64,000 bases of DNA, from NCBI RefSeq assembly GCF_009674765.1, contig NZ_WKKF01000001.1, positions 682,001 to 746,000 of the forward strand, written 5' to 3'. This DNA is from Metabacillus idriensis. GTDB lineage: Bacteria; Bacillota; Bacilli; Bacillales; Bacillaceae. Of the stretch, positions 8,298 to 15,667 are shown in pieces. Positions within the stretch are counted from its first letter, which is position 1; every line of letters starts with the position of its first letter. The notes beneath the pieces were generated by a model that had not been told where the DNA came from, searched no databases, and saw only the letters and a program-made list of their open reading frames with translations. A program made the translations under genes and the position numbers.

Positions 8298-9116
8298 ACA
8301 CTCATTAATAACAAACTTCATATACTTCAAAGCATCATTTCTTCTCTTAATCATCGAACTATATAGAGAGAACTTATTCCCATTCCGAATGCGTAACGCT
8401 TCTGTGATGATTTGGTGATACTCCTCAGGAACCGTTCGCAGCGCATATTCACCAGCCCCCACTTTTGATGTGATATCTTCTTCTCTAATGGAGTAAAAAA
8501 GCCTTGTCACACCAAGTACTCCCCACTCGATCATGCTGCCGCTTACATATAGGCCCGGAAATTGGAGTGATGTGAGACGTTCACAATCCTTCACCCAGTT
8601 AAGCCAATAACCATTGATGTTTTCAACCAAGTTCGTTTTCAAGTGCTTCCAATCTGCGGGTAAGTTATACGTTTTGATTGGAAGTCCTTTTATTGTGATG
8701 CCGTACGTCTTTAGTTGATAAGCATCAATCCAGTTTCGTCGGAAAGGCCGGTACATCTGGAGTTTGCCTTCATTAAAATAAGGACATGAGGACTCCCTTG
8801 TGTTTCGTCCTTCTAAATCTTCTCGCGTCACATACATGCCATCTAAACTCGGCGTTGAAAATTGTTTTTTCATTTCTTGATGAACCTGTTTTAAGACTTC
8901 AACATCAGTTTCTGTCAGCTTTTCTTTTACAACTCCATAAAAGTCCAAGTCGCTTACTCCCTCTTGATAAGCACCTAATGAAACGGATCCAGACAGATAG
9001 AAAGATTCCAGCACGTTTGGCAGTCTTGCCTCTAACATCTTCAAGTAAGCGTCAACTACTTCCTTCACATCTTTTGGTATATGGTTTCGTTCATTCGTTA
9101 ATTTGGGTTGTGACAT
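8295..9116 (-). CDS. aminoglycoside adenylyltransferase-like nucleotidyltransferase (DUF4111)
   Basis: A 273-residue protein if started at ATG 9116, which has a GAGGG ribosome site; a GTG at 9155 is also in frame. The N-terminal nucleotidyltransferase fold is clear: YLSGSVSLGAYQEGVSDLDF (about residues 40-59) gives the GS motif and the metal-binding D-x-D. A helical C-terminal domain resembling AadA/DUF4111 proteins follows. Enzymes of this shape transfer AMP to aminoglycosides such as streptomycin or spectinomycin, but chromosomal members are often of unknown substrate. The gene is transcribed toward repeat B copy 1, which abuts its stop codon. No partner gene is in the same transcription unit. 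Confidence 0.75.
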   Translation of the reverse strand: MSQPKLTNERNHIPKDVKEVVDAYLKMLEARLPNVLESFYLSGSVSLGAYQEGVSDLDFYGVVKEKLTETDVEVLKQVHQEMKKQFSTPSLDGMYVTREDLEGRNTRESSCPYFNEGKLQMYRPFRRNWIDAYQLKTYGITIKGLPIKTYNLPADWKHLKTNLVENINGYWLNWVKDCERLTSLQFPGLYVSGSMIEWGVLGVTRLFYSIREEDITSKVGAGEYALRTVPEEYHQIITEALRIRNGNKFSLYSSMIKRRNDALKYMKFVINEC

Positions 9117-9207
9117 CGTTGTTACCCTCGTTTCATTTCTTTCTTCCAATAACACATTCTGCCTTTGTAAATATTCTCCACTAGCAGGATAAGCACCTCT
9201 TTACGTA

Positions 9208-9257
9208 TTGACATACAACTAAAAGGTGTTATATTCTAAACGTACAACCAATTGGTT
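9208..9257 (+). promoter_or_regulatory. sigma-A promoter and probable ArsR operator
   Basis: -35 TTGACA at 9208-9213, 16-bp spacer, -10 TATATT at 9230-9235. A perfect 12-bp palindrome AACCAATTGGTT lies at 9246-9257, just after the expected transcription start and 28 bases before the SRPBCC gene. Its position fits repression by the ArsR-type product of the operon. Confidence 0.7.
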
Positions 9258-9285
9258 ATATAAGAATGGTAGGAGATGAACGTTT

Positions 9286-9705
9286 ATGGCAACATTACCG
9301 GATATTAAACAAACCGCGATCTTCAATGCACCGATCCAAAAAGTGTGGAATTCTGTATCAACAGCGGAAGGCATGTCAGTTTGGTTCATGCCAAATGACT
9401 TTAAAGCTGAGGAAGGATACGAGTTTCATATTCAGTCTCCATTTGGTCCTTCACCGTGTAAAGTGTTGGTGATTGATGAGCCGCACACGCTTTCCTTTGC
9501 ATGGGATAACGATGGCTGGGTGGTAACGTTTCTGTTAGAAGAAAAAGGAGATCAGACAGAGTTCACCTTGATTCATAGCGGCTGGAAAGAAGACGATGAT
9601 GTGATTGGAAAAGCGAATGAAAAGAGTTCGGTTATTCGCGACCGCATGAATGGCGGATGGGTTGGTATTGTTAATGAAAGACTAAAAAAGGCAGTTGAGG
9701 GCTAA
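9286..9705 (+). CDS. SRPBCC (AHSA1-like) domain protein
   Basis: A 139-residue protein with an AGGAG ribosome site. It has the AHSA1/START-like layout: [20 protein letters not shown] at the N-terminus, a central region ending in [10 protein letters not shown], and a long C-terminal helix ([16 protein letters not shown]). These helix-grip proteins bind hydrophobic ligands; the exact ligand is unknown. The stop TAA is immediately followed by the GTG of an ArsR-type regulator, a very common two-gene arrangement in Firmicutes. The operon is probably autoregulated through the palindrome at 9246-9257. Confidence 0.85.
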   Translation: MATLPDIKQTAIFNAPIQKVWNSVSTAEGMSVWFMPNDFKAEEGYEFHIQSPFGPSPCKVLVIDEPHTLSFAWDNDGWVVTFLLEEKGDQTEFTLIHSGWKEDDDVIGKANEKSSVIRDRMNGGWVGIVNERLKKAVEG

Positions 9706-10029
9706 GTGGCGGCACCGGCAGAAAAATACGATGTCTTTAAAGCAATCGCTGATCCAACAAGACGTGAAGTATTGAGGCTGCTCGCAGAAAATGAACGGCC
9801 GATAACAGAAATCGCTGAACACTTCGATATGAGCCGAACAGCTGTGACAAAACACCTTCAGATATTGACGGAAGCTGAACTAATATCCGGCAGAAAAGAA
9901 GGTCGTGAAAAGATCTACCGGCTGCACCCCGAACCGTTAACTGAAGTGAAGCAGTGGCTCTCTTATTATGAGAAGTTCTGGGAGAATAAGTTGTCGATGC
10001 TGAAGCATTTAGTTGAAGACAATAAGTAA
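9706..10029 (+). CDS. ArsR family transcriptional regulator (SdpR-like)
   Basis: A 107-residue winged-helix protein starting at GTG immediately after the SRPBCC stop codon, so translation is coupled. Clear ArsR features are AIADPTRREVLRLLAE, the recognition helix MSRTAVTKHLQILTEA, and the wing REGREKIYRLHP. No cysteine metal site is present, so metal sensing is unlikely; it more resembles SdpR/YceK-type regulators paired with AHSA1 proteins. It probably represses its own operon. A strong terminator follows. Confidence 0.88.
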   Translation: MAAPAEKYDVFKAIADPTRREVLRLLAENERPITEIAEHFDMSRTAVTKHLQILTEAELISGRKEGREKIYRLHPEPLTEVKQWLSYYEKFWENKLSMLKHLVEDNK

Positions 10030-10030
10030 G

Positions 10031-10080
10031 AAAAAGAGGTTCGTTCAAAGGGATTTCTTCCTTTGAACGAACCTCTTTTT
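10031..10080 (+). terminator. terminator after the SRPBCC-ArsR operon
   Basis: A perfect 21-bp inverted repeat (10031-10051 and 10060-10080, 8-base loop) ending in a T-run on the plus strand and beginning with an A-run. Confidence 0.9.
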
Positions 10081-10117
10081 CTTAATAGATGCTTCGGGCT
10101 TTTTTGTCAGTCTCTCT

Positions 10118-10159
10118 TCATTCATCATTTGGGTTCAAAATCGCCATGATCCCTCCCAT
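10118..10159. repeat. displaced, imperfect copy of the GNAT gene 3' end
   Basis: Bases 10118-10159 closely resemble 10348-10396, the end of the minus-strand GNAT gene (shared blocks CATTCATCAT, TTCAAAATCGCCA and CATGATCC). Repeat B copy 2 lies between the two copies, so they flank the repeat as direct repeats. Confidence 0.8.
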
Positions 10160-10162
10160 GAG

Positions 10163-10350
10163 TGGGAAAGTTCACATTTAACTCCAATTCATTTAGAAAC
10201 CCCGCGAATTATTTTCAAAACCCCTCCAATAAAATTGCAAACCCCATGAATTAATGACAAAACCCTGCGAATTAATGTGAATATTTTCAGGAGGCTTGTT
10301 TTGGAGCACACCCTCCTGCGTTATGTTGACGCCGAGAATAGGCACCTTTC
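10163..10350. repeat. repeat family B copy 2 (full length)
   Basis: Left end GTGGGAAAGTTCACATTT; four 21-nt units; a hairpin CAGGAGG (10288-10294) / CCTCCTG (10312-10318); right end GGCACCTTTC, which matches the right arm of repeat family A. It lies directly at the 3' end of the GNAT gene. Confidence 0.85.
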
Positions 10351-10891
10351 ATTCATCATCCGGATTCAAAATCGCCAATACCTCATGATCCTCCCACTTC
10401 CCATTGATCTTCACATTCTTTCTCGCTAGTCCTTCTTTATGAAATCCTGCTTTTTCGAGTACACGAATAGAGCCAATGTTGTGCGGCATGACACCTGCTT
10501 CGATGCGGTGAAGTTTGAGTTCTTCAAAGGCGTATTGAACAAGTAATTTGACTGCTTGGGTTGTGTAGCCTTTTCCGTTATGGGCTTGGTCCAGGAAATA
10601 GCCGAGAATCGCGTTTTGCAGAGAACTGCGCATGACTTGGAAGAGGCTGATGGTGCCGAGTAAGCGATTGTCCTCATTTAGGAAGATACCGAATTGATAT
10701 TCGGTGTCTTCTTTGCTTTTTTGTTCGTATTCTTGGATCATGGTGCGCTGTGTTTCCAGGGTGTAAAAGTCAGGTGTGCGGATCATGGAGAATTGTTCAA
10801 AGAACTCGCGGTTTTTGAGCTGCAGCTGAAGTCTTGCTTCTGCGTCCTCCATTGTGAAAGGTCTTATATGTATGGTTTCATTTTTTAACAT
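10349..10891 (-). CDS. GNAT family N-acetyltransferase (RimJ/RimL-like)
   Basis: A 180-residue protein. The start at ATG 10891 is preferred over the upstream in-frame start because an AGGGAG ribosome site lies 8 bases before it and the family N-terminus (IHIRPFTMEDAEARLQL) begins there. The acetyl-CoA region is visible as LGYFLDQAHNGKGYTTQAVK, followed by LHRIEAGVMPHNIGSIRVLE, both characteristic of the ribosomal-protein alanine acetyltransferase subgroup. The substrate is unknown. The 3' end abuts repeat B copy 2, and a degenerate copy of that 3' end lies on the other side of the repeat. Confidence 0.88.
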   Translation of the reverse strand: MLKNETIHIRPFTMEDAEARLQLQLKNREFFEQFSMIRTPDFYTLETQRTMIQEYEQKSKEDTEYQFGIFLNEDNRLLGTISLFQVMRSSLQNAILGYFLDQAHNGKGYTTQAVKLLVQYAFEELKLHRIEAGVMPHNIGSIRVLEKAGFHKEGLARKNVKINGKWEDHEVLAILNPDDE

Positions 10892-10995
10892 CGAATCATC
10901 TCCCTCTCTTAATTGTAGCGAAAGATAAAGGATAAACAAGGTAGAAGGTGGAATTGGGTGGGTGGAATTGTTTAAAAGGTCAGGGAGTGAGTGAC

Positions 10996-11550
10996 ATGAA
11001 AATTGAAATTAGAAGACCAAGAATGGAAGATATGGATGAGCTGAATCGGTTTTTCAGTAAAGTCATTAGGGATACGTTTGAAAAAGAAGGAATATCGGAA
11101 ATGGTTGGTGATATGAAAGATGAAATAGAATGCAAGAAACAATACTTAAAGACTGATTTGGAAAGCAACGGGGAGAATCGGTATTTTTTGATCGGTTTGG
11201 ATGGAAAAGAGATTGTCGGTTCGATTGAATATGGCCCTGTGAGTGAGCTGATTGTCAGCTGTACAGATGGAGCGTTAAGCGGATTGAGCGAGATAGGGAC
11301 TGTTTTTGTTCATCCTGAGTATCAAAGACGAGGGATAGGGACTCTGCTTTTGAATGTCATGCTCCTTACCTTGCAGAAAAGAGGGATCAGCGAGTTTTGC
11401 CTTGATAGCGGTTATTCGAGTGCACAGAAAGTCTGGAAGAAAAAGTTTGGTGAACCTGACTATTTACTTCAGAATTATTGGGGAGAAGGGTATGACCATA
11501 TGATTTGGAAAAGGAATACAGATGATTTGCGCCTGCTATTTCATTTGTAA
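10996..11550 (+). CDS. GNAT family N-acetyltransferase
   Basis: A 184-residue protein from ATG 10996, with a GGGAGTGAG ribosome site just upstream (the in-frame ATG at 10948 has none). The acetyl-CoA-binding loop is IGTVFVHPEYQRRGIGTLLL, with the classic R-x-x-G-x-G/A. The N-terminal third is acidic and helical. It is unrelated in detail to the divergent GNAT upstream, and the two start codons are about 100 bases apart. Substrate unknown. Confidence 0.85.
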   Translation: MKIEIRRPRMEDMDELNRFFSKVIRDTFEKEGISEMVGDMKDEIECKKQYLKTDLESNGENRYFLIGLDGKEIVGSIEYGPVSELIVSCTDGALSGLSEIGTVFVHPEYQRRGIGTLLLNVMLLTLQKRGISEFCLDSGYSSAQKVWKKKFGEPDYLLQNYWGEGYDHMIWKRNTDDLRLLFHL

Positions 11551-11617
11551 AATTTATAGAAACTTAACAAGGAAAACTTTGGATAAGGACGAATAGTACG
11601 TAGTGGAGGTGGCATCC

Positions 11618-12505
11618 ATGGATTTTTATTTTGAAGCGGAGGAACGGGCTGAGATTCTTGAAGAGTTAACAGAAGAGCAGCGGGTGTATTTGCTTGAGAG
11701 GTTAAAGCGCGGAAAACGGACTCTTTTTTCAAATGAGCTGGTGAAAAGCAAAGGGACTTACAGTGGTTCGGAGCAGGAGCTTGACCGGGAAATTAACGAC
11801 TGGGAGTTTATTGAGCTGCTTGATGGCGGTCTAGGGAATCGTCCGTTTCGCTGTGAGTGCGGGATGCCACTGAGGTATCAGTATATTGTGAAGAATACAG
11901 AGACAGGCGAGATTAAGAAATTTGGAAAAGATCATTTTGAATTTCATACCGGGATTCCGGCATCTGTTGTGAAGGAAATCATCAAAGGGTTTACGCAGAT
12001 TGATTTTGAACTGGATGAAATTCTCTATAAAGTGATGAATGGCTGGGATCAAAAGGTTCTATCAGAAGCGAAAGCGATGGATATCGATCTTCCTGAAGAG
12101 GTGCAGGATCTTCTTGATCTCGATCTGCCTTTGTTAGACAGGCAGATTAATAGAGTTTATCGAATGATTTTGAAGGAGAAAGCGGGACGGCATCAGTCTT
12201 CAGCAGTTTCTGCGATAACAAGAGCAGCTCCAAAGAAGTTAACAGTGATTCCTAAAGTAAATTCTCCACTTGGGGAAGAGATTCACCGAGAGATTATTCG
12301 CTTATTAGAAAATACAGGAACGATAAGTGTGCTCGAAATCTGTGAAGAGATCAGTCAGTACAGTCATCCGTTTAAAGGATATTATGACTCCGGAAAACCG
12401 AAGTCGTTTGTTTATGTGGCGATGGTGATGGATCAGCTTGTGGCTCAAGGAGTCTGTCAGTTAGACAGTAAGACATTTGAGGATCGGTGGTATTCAGTGA
12501 AGTAG
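11618..12505 (+). CDS. DUF3895-type hypothetical protein
   Basis: A 295-residue soluble protein starting at ATG 11618 with a strong GGAGGTG ribosome site. The N-terminal part (RAEILEELTEEQRVYLLERL) is helical. A short CECGMPLRYQY segment with two cysteines could be half of a metal site. The C-terminal ~75 residues (IHREIIRLLENTGTISVLEI to the end) look like a winged-helix module. The overall pattern agrees with the Bacillus-restricted DUF3895 group, recalled rather than searched. Its function is unknown. It may be cotranscribed with the next gene 43 bases downstream. Confidence 0.6.
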   Translation: MDFYFEAEERAEILEELTEEQRVYLLERLKRGKRTLFSNELVKSKGTYSGSEQELDREINDWEFIELLDGGLGNRPFRCECGMPLRYQYIVKNTETGEIKKFGKDHFEFHTGIPASVVKEIIKGFTQIDFELDEILYKVMNGWDQKVLSEAKAMDIDLPEEVQDLLDLDLPLLDRQINRVYRMILKEKAGRHQSSAVSAITRAAPKKLTVIPKVNSPLGEEIHREIIRLLENTGTISVLEICEEISQYSHPFKGYYDSGKPKSFVYVAMVMDQLVAQGVCQLDSKTFEDRWYSVK

Positions 12506-12548
12506 AGGTTTAACCATCTTAATTTTTGCTATTAGGGGTGACAAATTC

Positions 12549-13883
12549 ATGTACCAGCCAAAAGCATTCGGAACGTTTCTGAAAAAGAAGAATCACCTAT
12601 TCCGCCAGTCTGCTTATCTTCAATGGGGTGAGAGCGAAAAATCAATCGGCAGTTTTTTGCTGCTGAATCCTGGGAGTGCCAGTCATGAGGCTGTAAAGGA
12701 TTTGCGCGATGGGGAAAGTGTTTTCGCTCAGGTTTCCCTGGATCCCACAATGAAACAAGTGGTGAAATTGGTTGAAGCTTTTTATCAGCTTGAGCCTTTA
12801 AATGGAAGAATCCATTTGTATAATTTGTTTACGCTGCAGAACACGAAGGACAGTGAAGCCATTGCTCAAATTGAATATTTTGGCGGAAGAGGGATAGTTC
12901 TGCCTTCTGATATGGAAGTTCCGCTGATTGAGCTGAAAAAGAATCCTTGGATTTGCATCGGGTGGGGAGTAAACAGTAAAAGTACATACACCTTTTTAAA
13001 AGAACTGAAAAGCAGTTGGATGGAGCGAATCAATCGAGCAGGCATTCCTTCGTTTGGTAAAAAGAATCAAAATGGCGATTATTATCATGTATGTCCTCAT
13101 TTAACATCTAAAAAGCATTCAATGATAGAAGAGCTCAGACAATTGTACGTGCAGGAGGTTAAACCCCAAGAACTATCTGAGATCATTGAATTTACGGCTG
13201 CGGCCACTCGTCCTAATCTTTATCTTGGGCCATTTACCACGTATTACGATGAAAATGAAGGATGGACGGTTTCAAAAGATAATCCTGACCGTGTGATTCA
13301 AAGTTTTTCACAGCTGAAGATTCGAAAAGGGTATAAGCTGAGAGCCTATCAATATACAGCTGGAGGAAATGGGAATGCTGCGGTTTACGCCATTCCGCAT
13401 GACCGGGAACTGCCGCCGCCGGAAGAATGTATGTATTCAGATGAGCAAAGTTTTGAGCATCCGAAACCTGATTTTGCTTTTGATCAAGTTATGCAGGCAG
13501 TGGACGGGGATTATTCGCCGCTATCCTACTTGCAGGCAGCGATTGCCTATCATGAAATCGGGGAGTTCGGCGCGCTGTGGCACGGGTGCTATTGGAGTGC
13601 GGGCGATATATTGCCTATAGATGAGGATGAATACAAAGTGGCAAACAGTGTCGTAGACTATTTGTATACACTTGGGGAATGGAATGAATTTAAAACGATC
13701 CCGCCTTCACTCAGACCGGTTTTCTTCTATGAAAATGAAAGACCGACTGTTGTCTTTTACACCAAGAACGATGTGGGTATGGTCAAACTGAGCCGATATA
13801 CACATAGGTTTGAAAAAGACAGTTATGTTCAGAAGGTAGAGTGTGAGGATTTGGCGTTTGCGGGGCTGGGGATTATTTTTTGA
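12549..13883 (+). CDS. DUF1643-like protein with an unassigned C-terminal domain
   Basis: A 444-residue protein with an AGGGGTG ribosome site. The first ~190 residues follow the DUF1643 pattern: GSFLLLNPGSAS, then DPTMKQVVKLVEAFY, RIHLYNLFTLQ, and a WGVNSKS segment. DUF1643 proteins are phage- and accessory-linked and of unknown activity; they are usually only ~150 residues. The C-terminal half (from about RPNLYLGPFTTYYDENEGW) has YTAGGNGNAAVYAIPHDRE and an acidic WSAGDILPIDEDEY segment; I do not recognise this domain. The last 23 bases of the gene are repeated exactly at 15544-15566. Confidence 0.6.
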   Translation: MYQPKAFGTFLKKKNHLFRQSAYLQWGESEKSIGSFLLLNPGSASHEAVKDLRDGESVFAQVSLDPTMKQVVKLVEAFYQLEPLNGRIHLYNLFTLQNTKDSEAIAQIEYFGGRGIVLPSDMEVPLIELKKNPWICIGWGVNSKSTYTFLKELKSSWMERINRAGIPSFGKKNQNGDYYHVCPHLTSKKHSMIEELRQLYVQEVKPQELSEIIEFTAAATRPNLYLGPFTTYYDENEGWTVSKDNPDRVIQSFSQLKIRKGYKLRAYQYTAGGNGNAAVYAIPHDRELPPPEECMYSDEQSFEHPKPDFAFDQVMQAVDGDYSPLSYLQAAIAYHEIGEFGALWHGCYWSAGDILPIDEDEYKVANSVVDYLYTLGEWNEFKTIPPSLRPVFFYENERPTVVFYTKNDVGMVKLSRYTHRFEKDSYVQKVECEDLAFAGLGIIF

Positions 13884-13890
13884 TAGAAAA

Positions 13891-13949
13891 AGTGCCTGAC
13901 CCCTAGTTCGCTAACGCTGCAACGCAACGGGGGTCAGGCACCTTTTTTT
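13891..13949 (+). repeat. repeat family A copy 2 (terminator)
   Basis: AGTGCCTGACCCC and GGGGTCAGGCACC arms with a T-run; internal GCTAACGCTGCAACGCAACG. It lies 7 bases after the DUF1643-like gene and can serve as its terminator. Confidence 0.85.
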
Positions 13950-13955
13950 AATGCC

Positions 13956-14198
13956 TTAAGGGCGCTCAAGTACCCTAACAAGCATCTCGTGAATGACCCC
14001 GTGATCACGCAAGTCATACAACCGGTATTTCTCACCAGGAAGGGAATACCACTCCTCAGCCCCAACATATGTAATGGCGAGAGTTAGATCGCCGTCATCC
14101 CCGCACGTTGTGACAAGCTCAAGGTCACCGCTGATTACGCCAACTTCAGAGGTCATGACACCGTGGGTTGCTGTAAAAGTAGTTGATTTCTTTTCCAT
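13956..14198 (-). CDS. small hypothetical protein downstream of a secreted nuclease, 80 aa
   Basis: An 80-residue acidic protein starting at ATG 14198 with a perfect GGAGGTG ribosome site. No signal peptide and no membrane segment, so it is cytoplasmic. It alternates beta-like strands (GVISGDLELVTTC, DLTLAITYVGAEEWY) and ends with a helix. It is the downstream partner, on the same strand, of the secreted HNH nuclease. It could be a nuclease inhibitor protecting the producer, but no family was recognised and that role is inference. A perfect inverted repeat sits between the two genes. Confidence 0.6.
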   Translation of the reverse strand: MEKKSTTFTATHGVMTSEVGVISGDLELVTTCGDDGDLTLAITYVGAEEWYSLPGEKYRLYDLRDHGVIHEMLVRVLERP

Positions 14199-14230
14199 AA
14201 AAACACCTCCATTATTTTGTAGGTAATGGT

Positions 14231-14275
14231 GCTGTACGAACGAACGATCAACTGTGTATCGTTCGTTCGTACAGC
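14231..14275. promoter_or_regulatory. perfect 18-bp inverted repeat between nuclease and partner
   Basis: Arms 14231-14248 (GCTGTACGAACGAACGAT) and 14258-14275, with a 9-base loop. There is no T-run on either side, so a classical terminator is unlikely. The repeated CGAACGA core looks like a regulator-binding site or a structured mRNA element. Confidence 0.75.
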
Positions 14276-14282
14276 TATACAA

Positions 14283-14906
14283 TCAATAAGAGCAACTATT
14301 GAGCATGCTCTGAAGTGCGGTCTTCTCTGAAGACTGCAGGCTTAAACCCCATTTGTACTTCGTACTGATCCACCACTTTGAGTATCCGCAGGCTGCGCCG
14401 GAACGGGGCGGCTGCCACGTAGACGGATCCTGGTCACCTTTGGAACGATTGGTGCTGGCACTTACCGCAATCAGCTGCGTGCCGCTTAAGTCGTTGGCAA
14501 AGTCCTCACGTTTGTCCGTTGTCCAGCTGCTTGCGCCAGAACGCCACGCCTCAGCAAGAGCGACGACATGATCGATGTCAAGGTCCGACGGATTGTACAG
14601 CGTAACACCGTCGTAGTAGCTGTACCACTTGCCGGACGTCACAGGGCAGCTGCCGCTGTAGTAGTCGGCATCACGCTGAAGCACCACCTGGCGGGTGTCA
14701 CAGCCGTTTCCTTGACTGATCCAATGGGGAAATTTGTCACGGGAGTAGCCGGTCATGGAGCCCTCTGTCTTCACGGTCAAGGCGTTCAGCTGTGATTGCG
14801 CCGTGGACTTTGACGGAGTTCCGGGTGGCAGTGCATAGGCGTCCGGCAAGAATAATGTGAACGAGAGAAACAGTGCAAAAACAAACAACATCGTTTTTTT
14901 AAGCAT
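14283..14906 (-). CDS. secreted HNH endonuclease (DUF1524/GmrSD C-terminal-like)
   Basis: A 207-residue exported nuclease. Residues 1-25 form a signal peptide (KK, hydrophobic core LFVFALFLSFTLFLP, then AYA). The mature part has DIDHVVALAEAWRSGA, the DHxVxLAEAW nuclease motif of secreted HNH/DUF1524 enzymes that are abundant in Actinobacteria, plus four cysteines (GCDTR, SCP, ACGYS, NSCSY) that may form disulphides. It probably degrades extracellular DNA. Codon choice looks richer in G/C than in the neighbours (many GAC, GTC and GGC codons), suggesting horizontal acquisition. Confidence 0.85.
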   Translation of the reverse strand: MLKKTMLFVFALFLSFTLFLPDAYALPPGTPSKSTAQSQLNALTVKTEGSMTGYSRDKFPHWISQGNGCDTRQVVLQRDADYYSGSCPVTSGKWYSYYDGVTLYNPSDLDIDHVVALAEAWRSGASSWTTDKREDFANDLSGTQLIAVSASTNRSKGDQDPSTWQPPRSGAACGYSKWWISTKYKWGLSLQSSEKTALQSMLNSCSY

Positions 14907-15295
14907 TTTAAATGCCTCCTGTATGTAATTTTTATATCAATCTCTCACTTGATAGGTGAGAGGTTAACAACAAACGCGATGCAGCCACTGGACTGTAGTT
15001 TCATAGTTAAATGGAAATTTATATCTCTATTTGAAATGATAGTATAATAATAGATTTTTTTACAAGTTAATCATTTGTAAATCCCTTAACATTTAGGCGG
15101 ATAAATTCGTTCAATTTAAGTACATAAGAAAGAGAAACAATAAAACTCCTTGAGTAAGCAGGGTAATAAGTAATAAGCAATTTTTCTAAAAATGAGGATG
15201 TTGTATCAAAAGTTCTCTGTATGCAGCATTTCCATACCTGAATTTTTCAATTGTAAATATAATCAGAAAATGAGTACTTAGAAGGAGGTGTTGGA
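14907..15295. other. intergenic region upstream of the secreted nuclease
   Basis: AT-rich, no gene seen. A small inverted repeat CTCTCAC / GTGAGAG (14942-14962) lies about 40 bases upstream of the nuclease start and may be an operator or leader hairpin. Confidence 0.5.
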
Positions 15296-15451
15296 TTGGA
15301 GTTATTTCTGCTGAAATTGATGCAAAGATATTCGCTTGTAAAAGAAATCGTTGTGGAAGAAATTGGCCAGATCCATACAAATAAATTGAGGTCATCATGG
15401 CGGGGCGGGCTGTTCTCTTTGCTCTTGGGCATAAATCGAAAAGCAGCTTAA
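15296..15451 (+). CDS. possible small protein, 51 aa
   Basis: A 51-residue frame starting at TTG 15296, with an excellent AAGGAGGTG ribosome site 5 bases upstream. It reads as a helical N-terminus (MELFLLKLMQRYSLVKEIVV), a middle VEEIGQIHTNK, and a basic tail LLGINRKAA. It has no known family. The ribosome site and an upstream AT-rich region argue for real translation; the short length and non-ATG start argue for caution. Repeat A copy 3 follows 33 bases later and could terminate it. Confidence 0.45.
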   Translation: MELFLLKLMQRYSLVKEIVVEEIGQIHTNKLRSSWRGGLFSLLLGINRKAA

Positions 15452-15484
15452 GAGAAGAGACAGTATATCGTTCAAGACAATAAT

Positions 15485-15539
15485 AGGTGCCTGACCCCCA
15501 ATTCTTAACGCTATAACGCAATGGGGGTCAGGCACCTTT
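15485..15539 (+). repeat. repeat family A copy 3
   Basis: AGGTGCCTGACCCCC / GGGGGTCAGGCACCT arms, with internal TTAACGCTATAACGCAAT. Nearly identical to copy 2. Confidence 0.85.
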
Positions 15540-15543
15540 CTTT

Positions 15544-15566
15544 CGGGGCTGGGGATTATTTTTTGA
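15544..15566. repeat. displaced 3' end of the DUF1643-like gene
   Basis: 23 bases identical to 13861-13883, the end of the DUF1643-like gene including its stop codon. They sit directly after repeat A copy 3, with no gene attached. Confidence 0.88.
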
Positions 15567-15594
15567 ATGGACATGAAGTGGATGACAGCAATAA

Positions 15595-15638
15595 GGGCTG
15601 TCCAGAAATTCAGGTAAAACCGAGTTTCTGAACAGCCC
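15595..15638 (-). terminator. probable terminator of the yibE/F operon
   Basis: GGGCTGTCCAGAAA / TTTCTGAACAGCCC hairpin located 30 bases after the stop codon of the second YibE/F gene (minus strand). The T-run is weak. Confidence 0.55.
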
Positions 15639-15667
15639 CTAATATCATATTCACTTGATCCTGCACT

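Noticed and set aside
14231-14275. 18-bp inverted repeat as a Rho-independent terminator
   Set aside because: No T-run on either strand after the stem, and it lies between two cotranscribed genes.
15186-15521. 111-residue minus-strand frame
   Set aside because: It runs across repeat A copy 3 and antisense to the better-supported 51-residue frame; no ribosome site or family.
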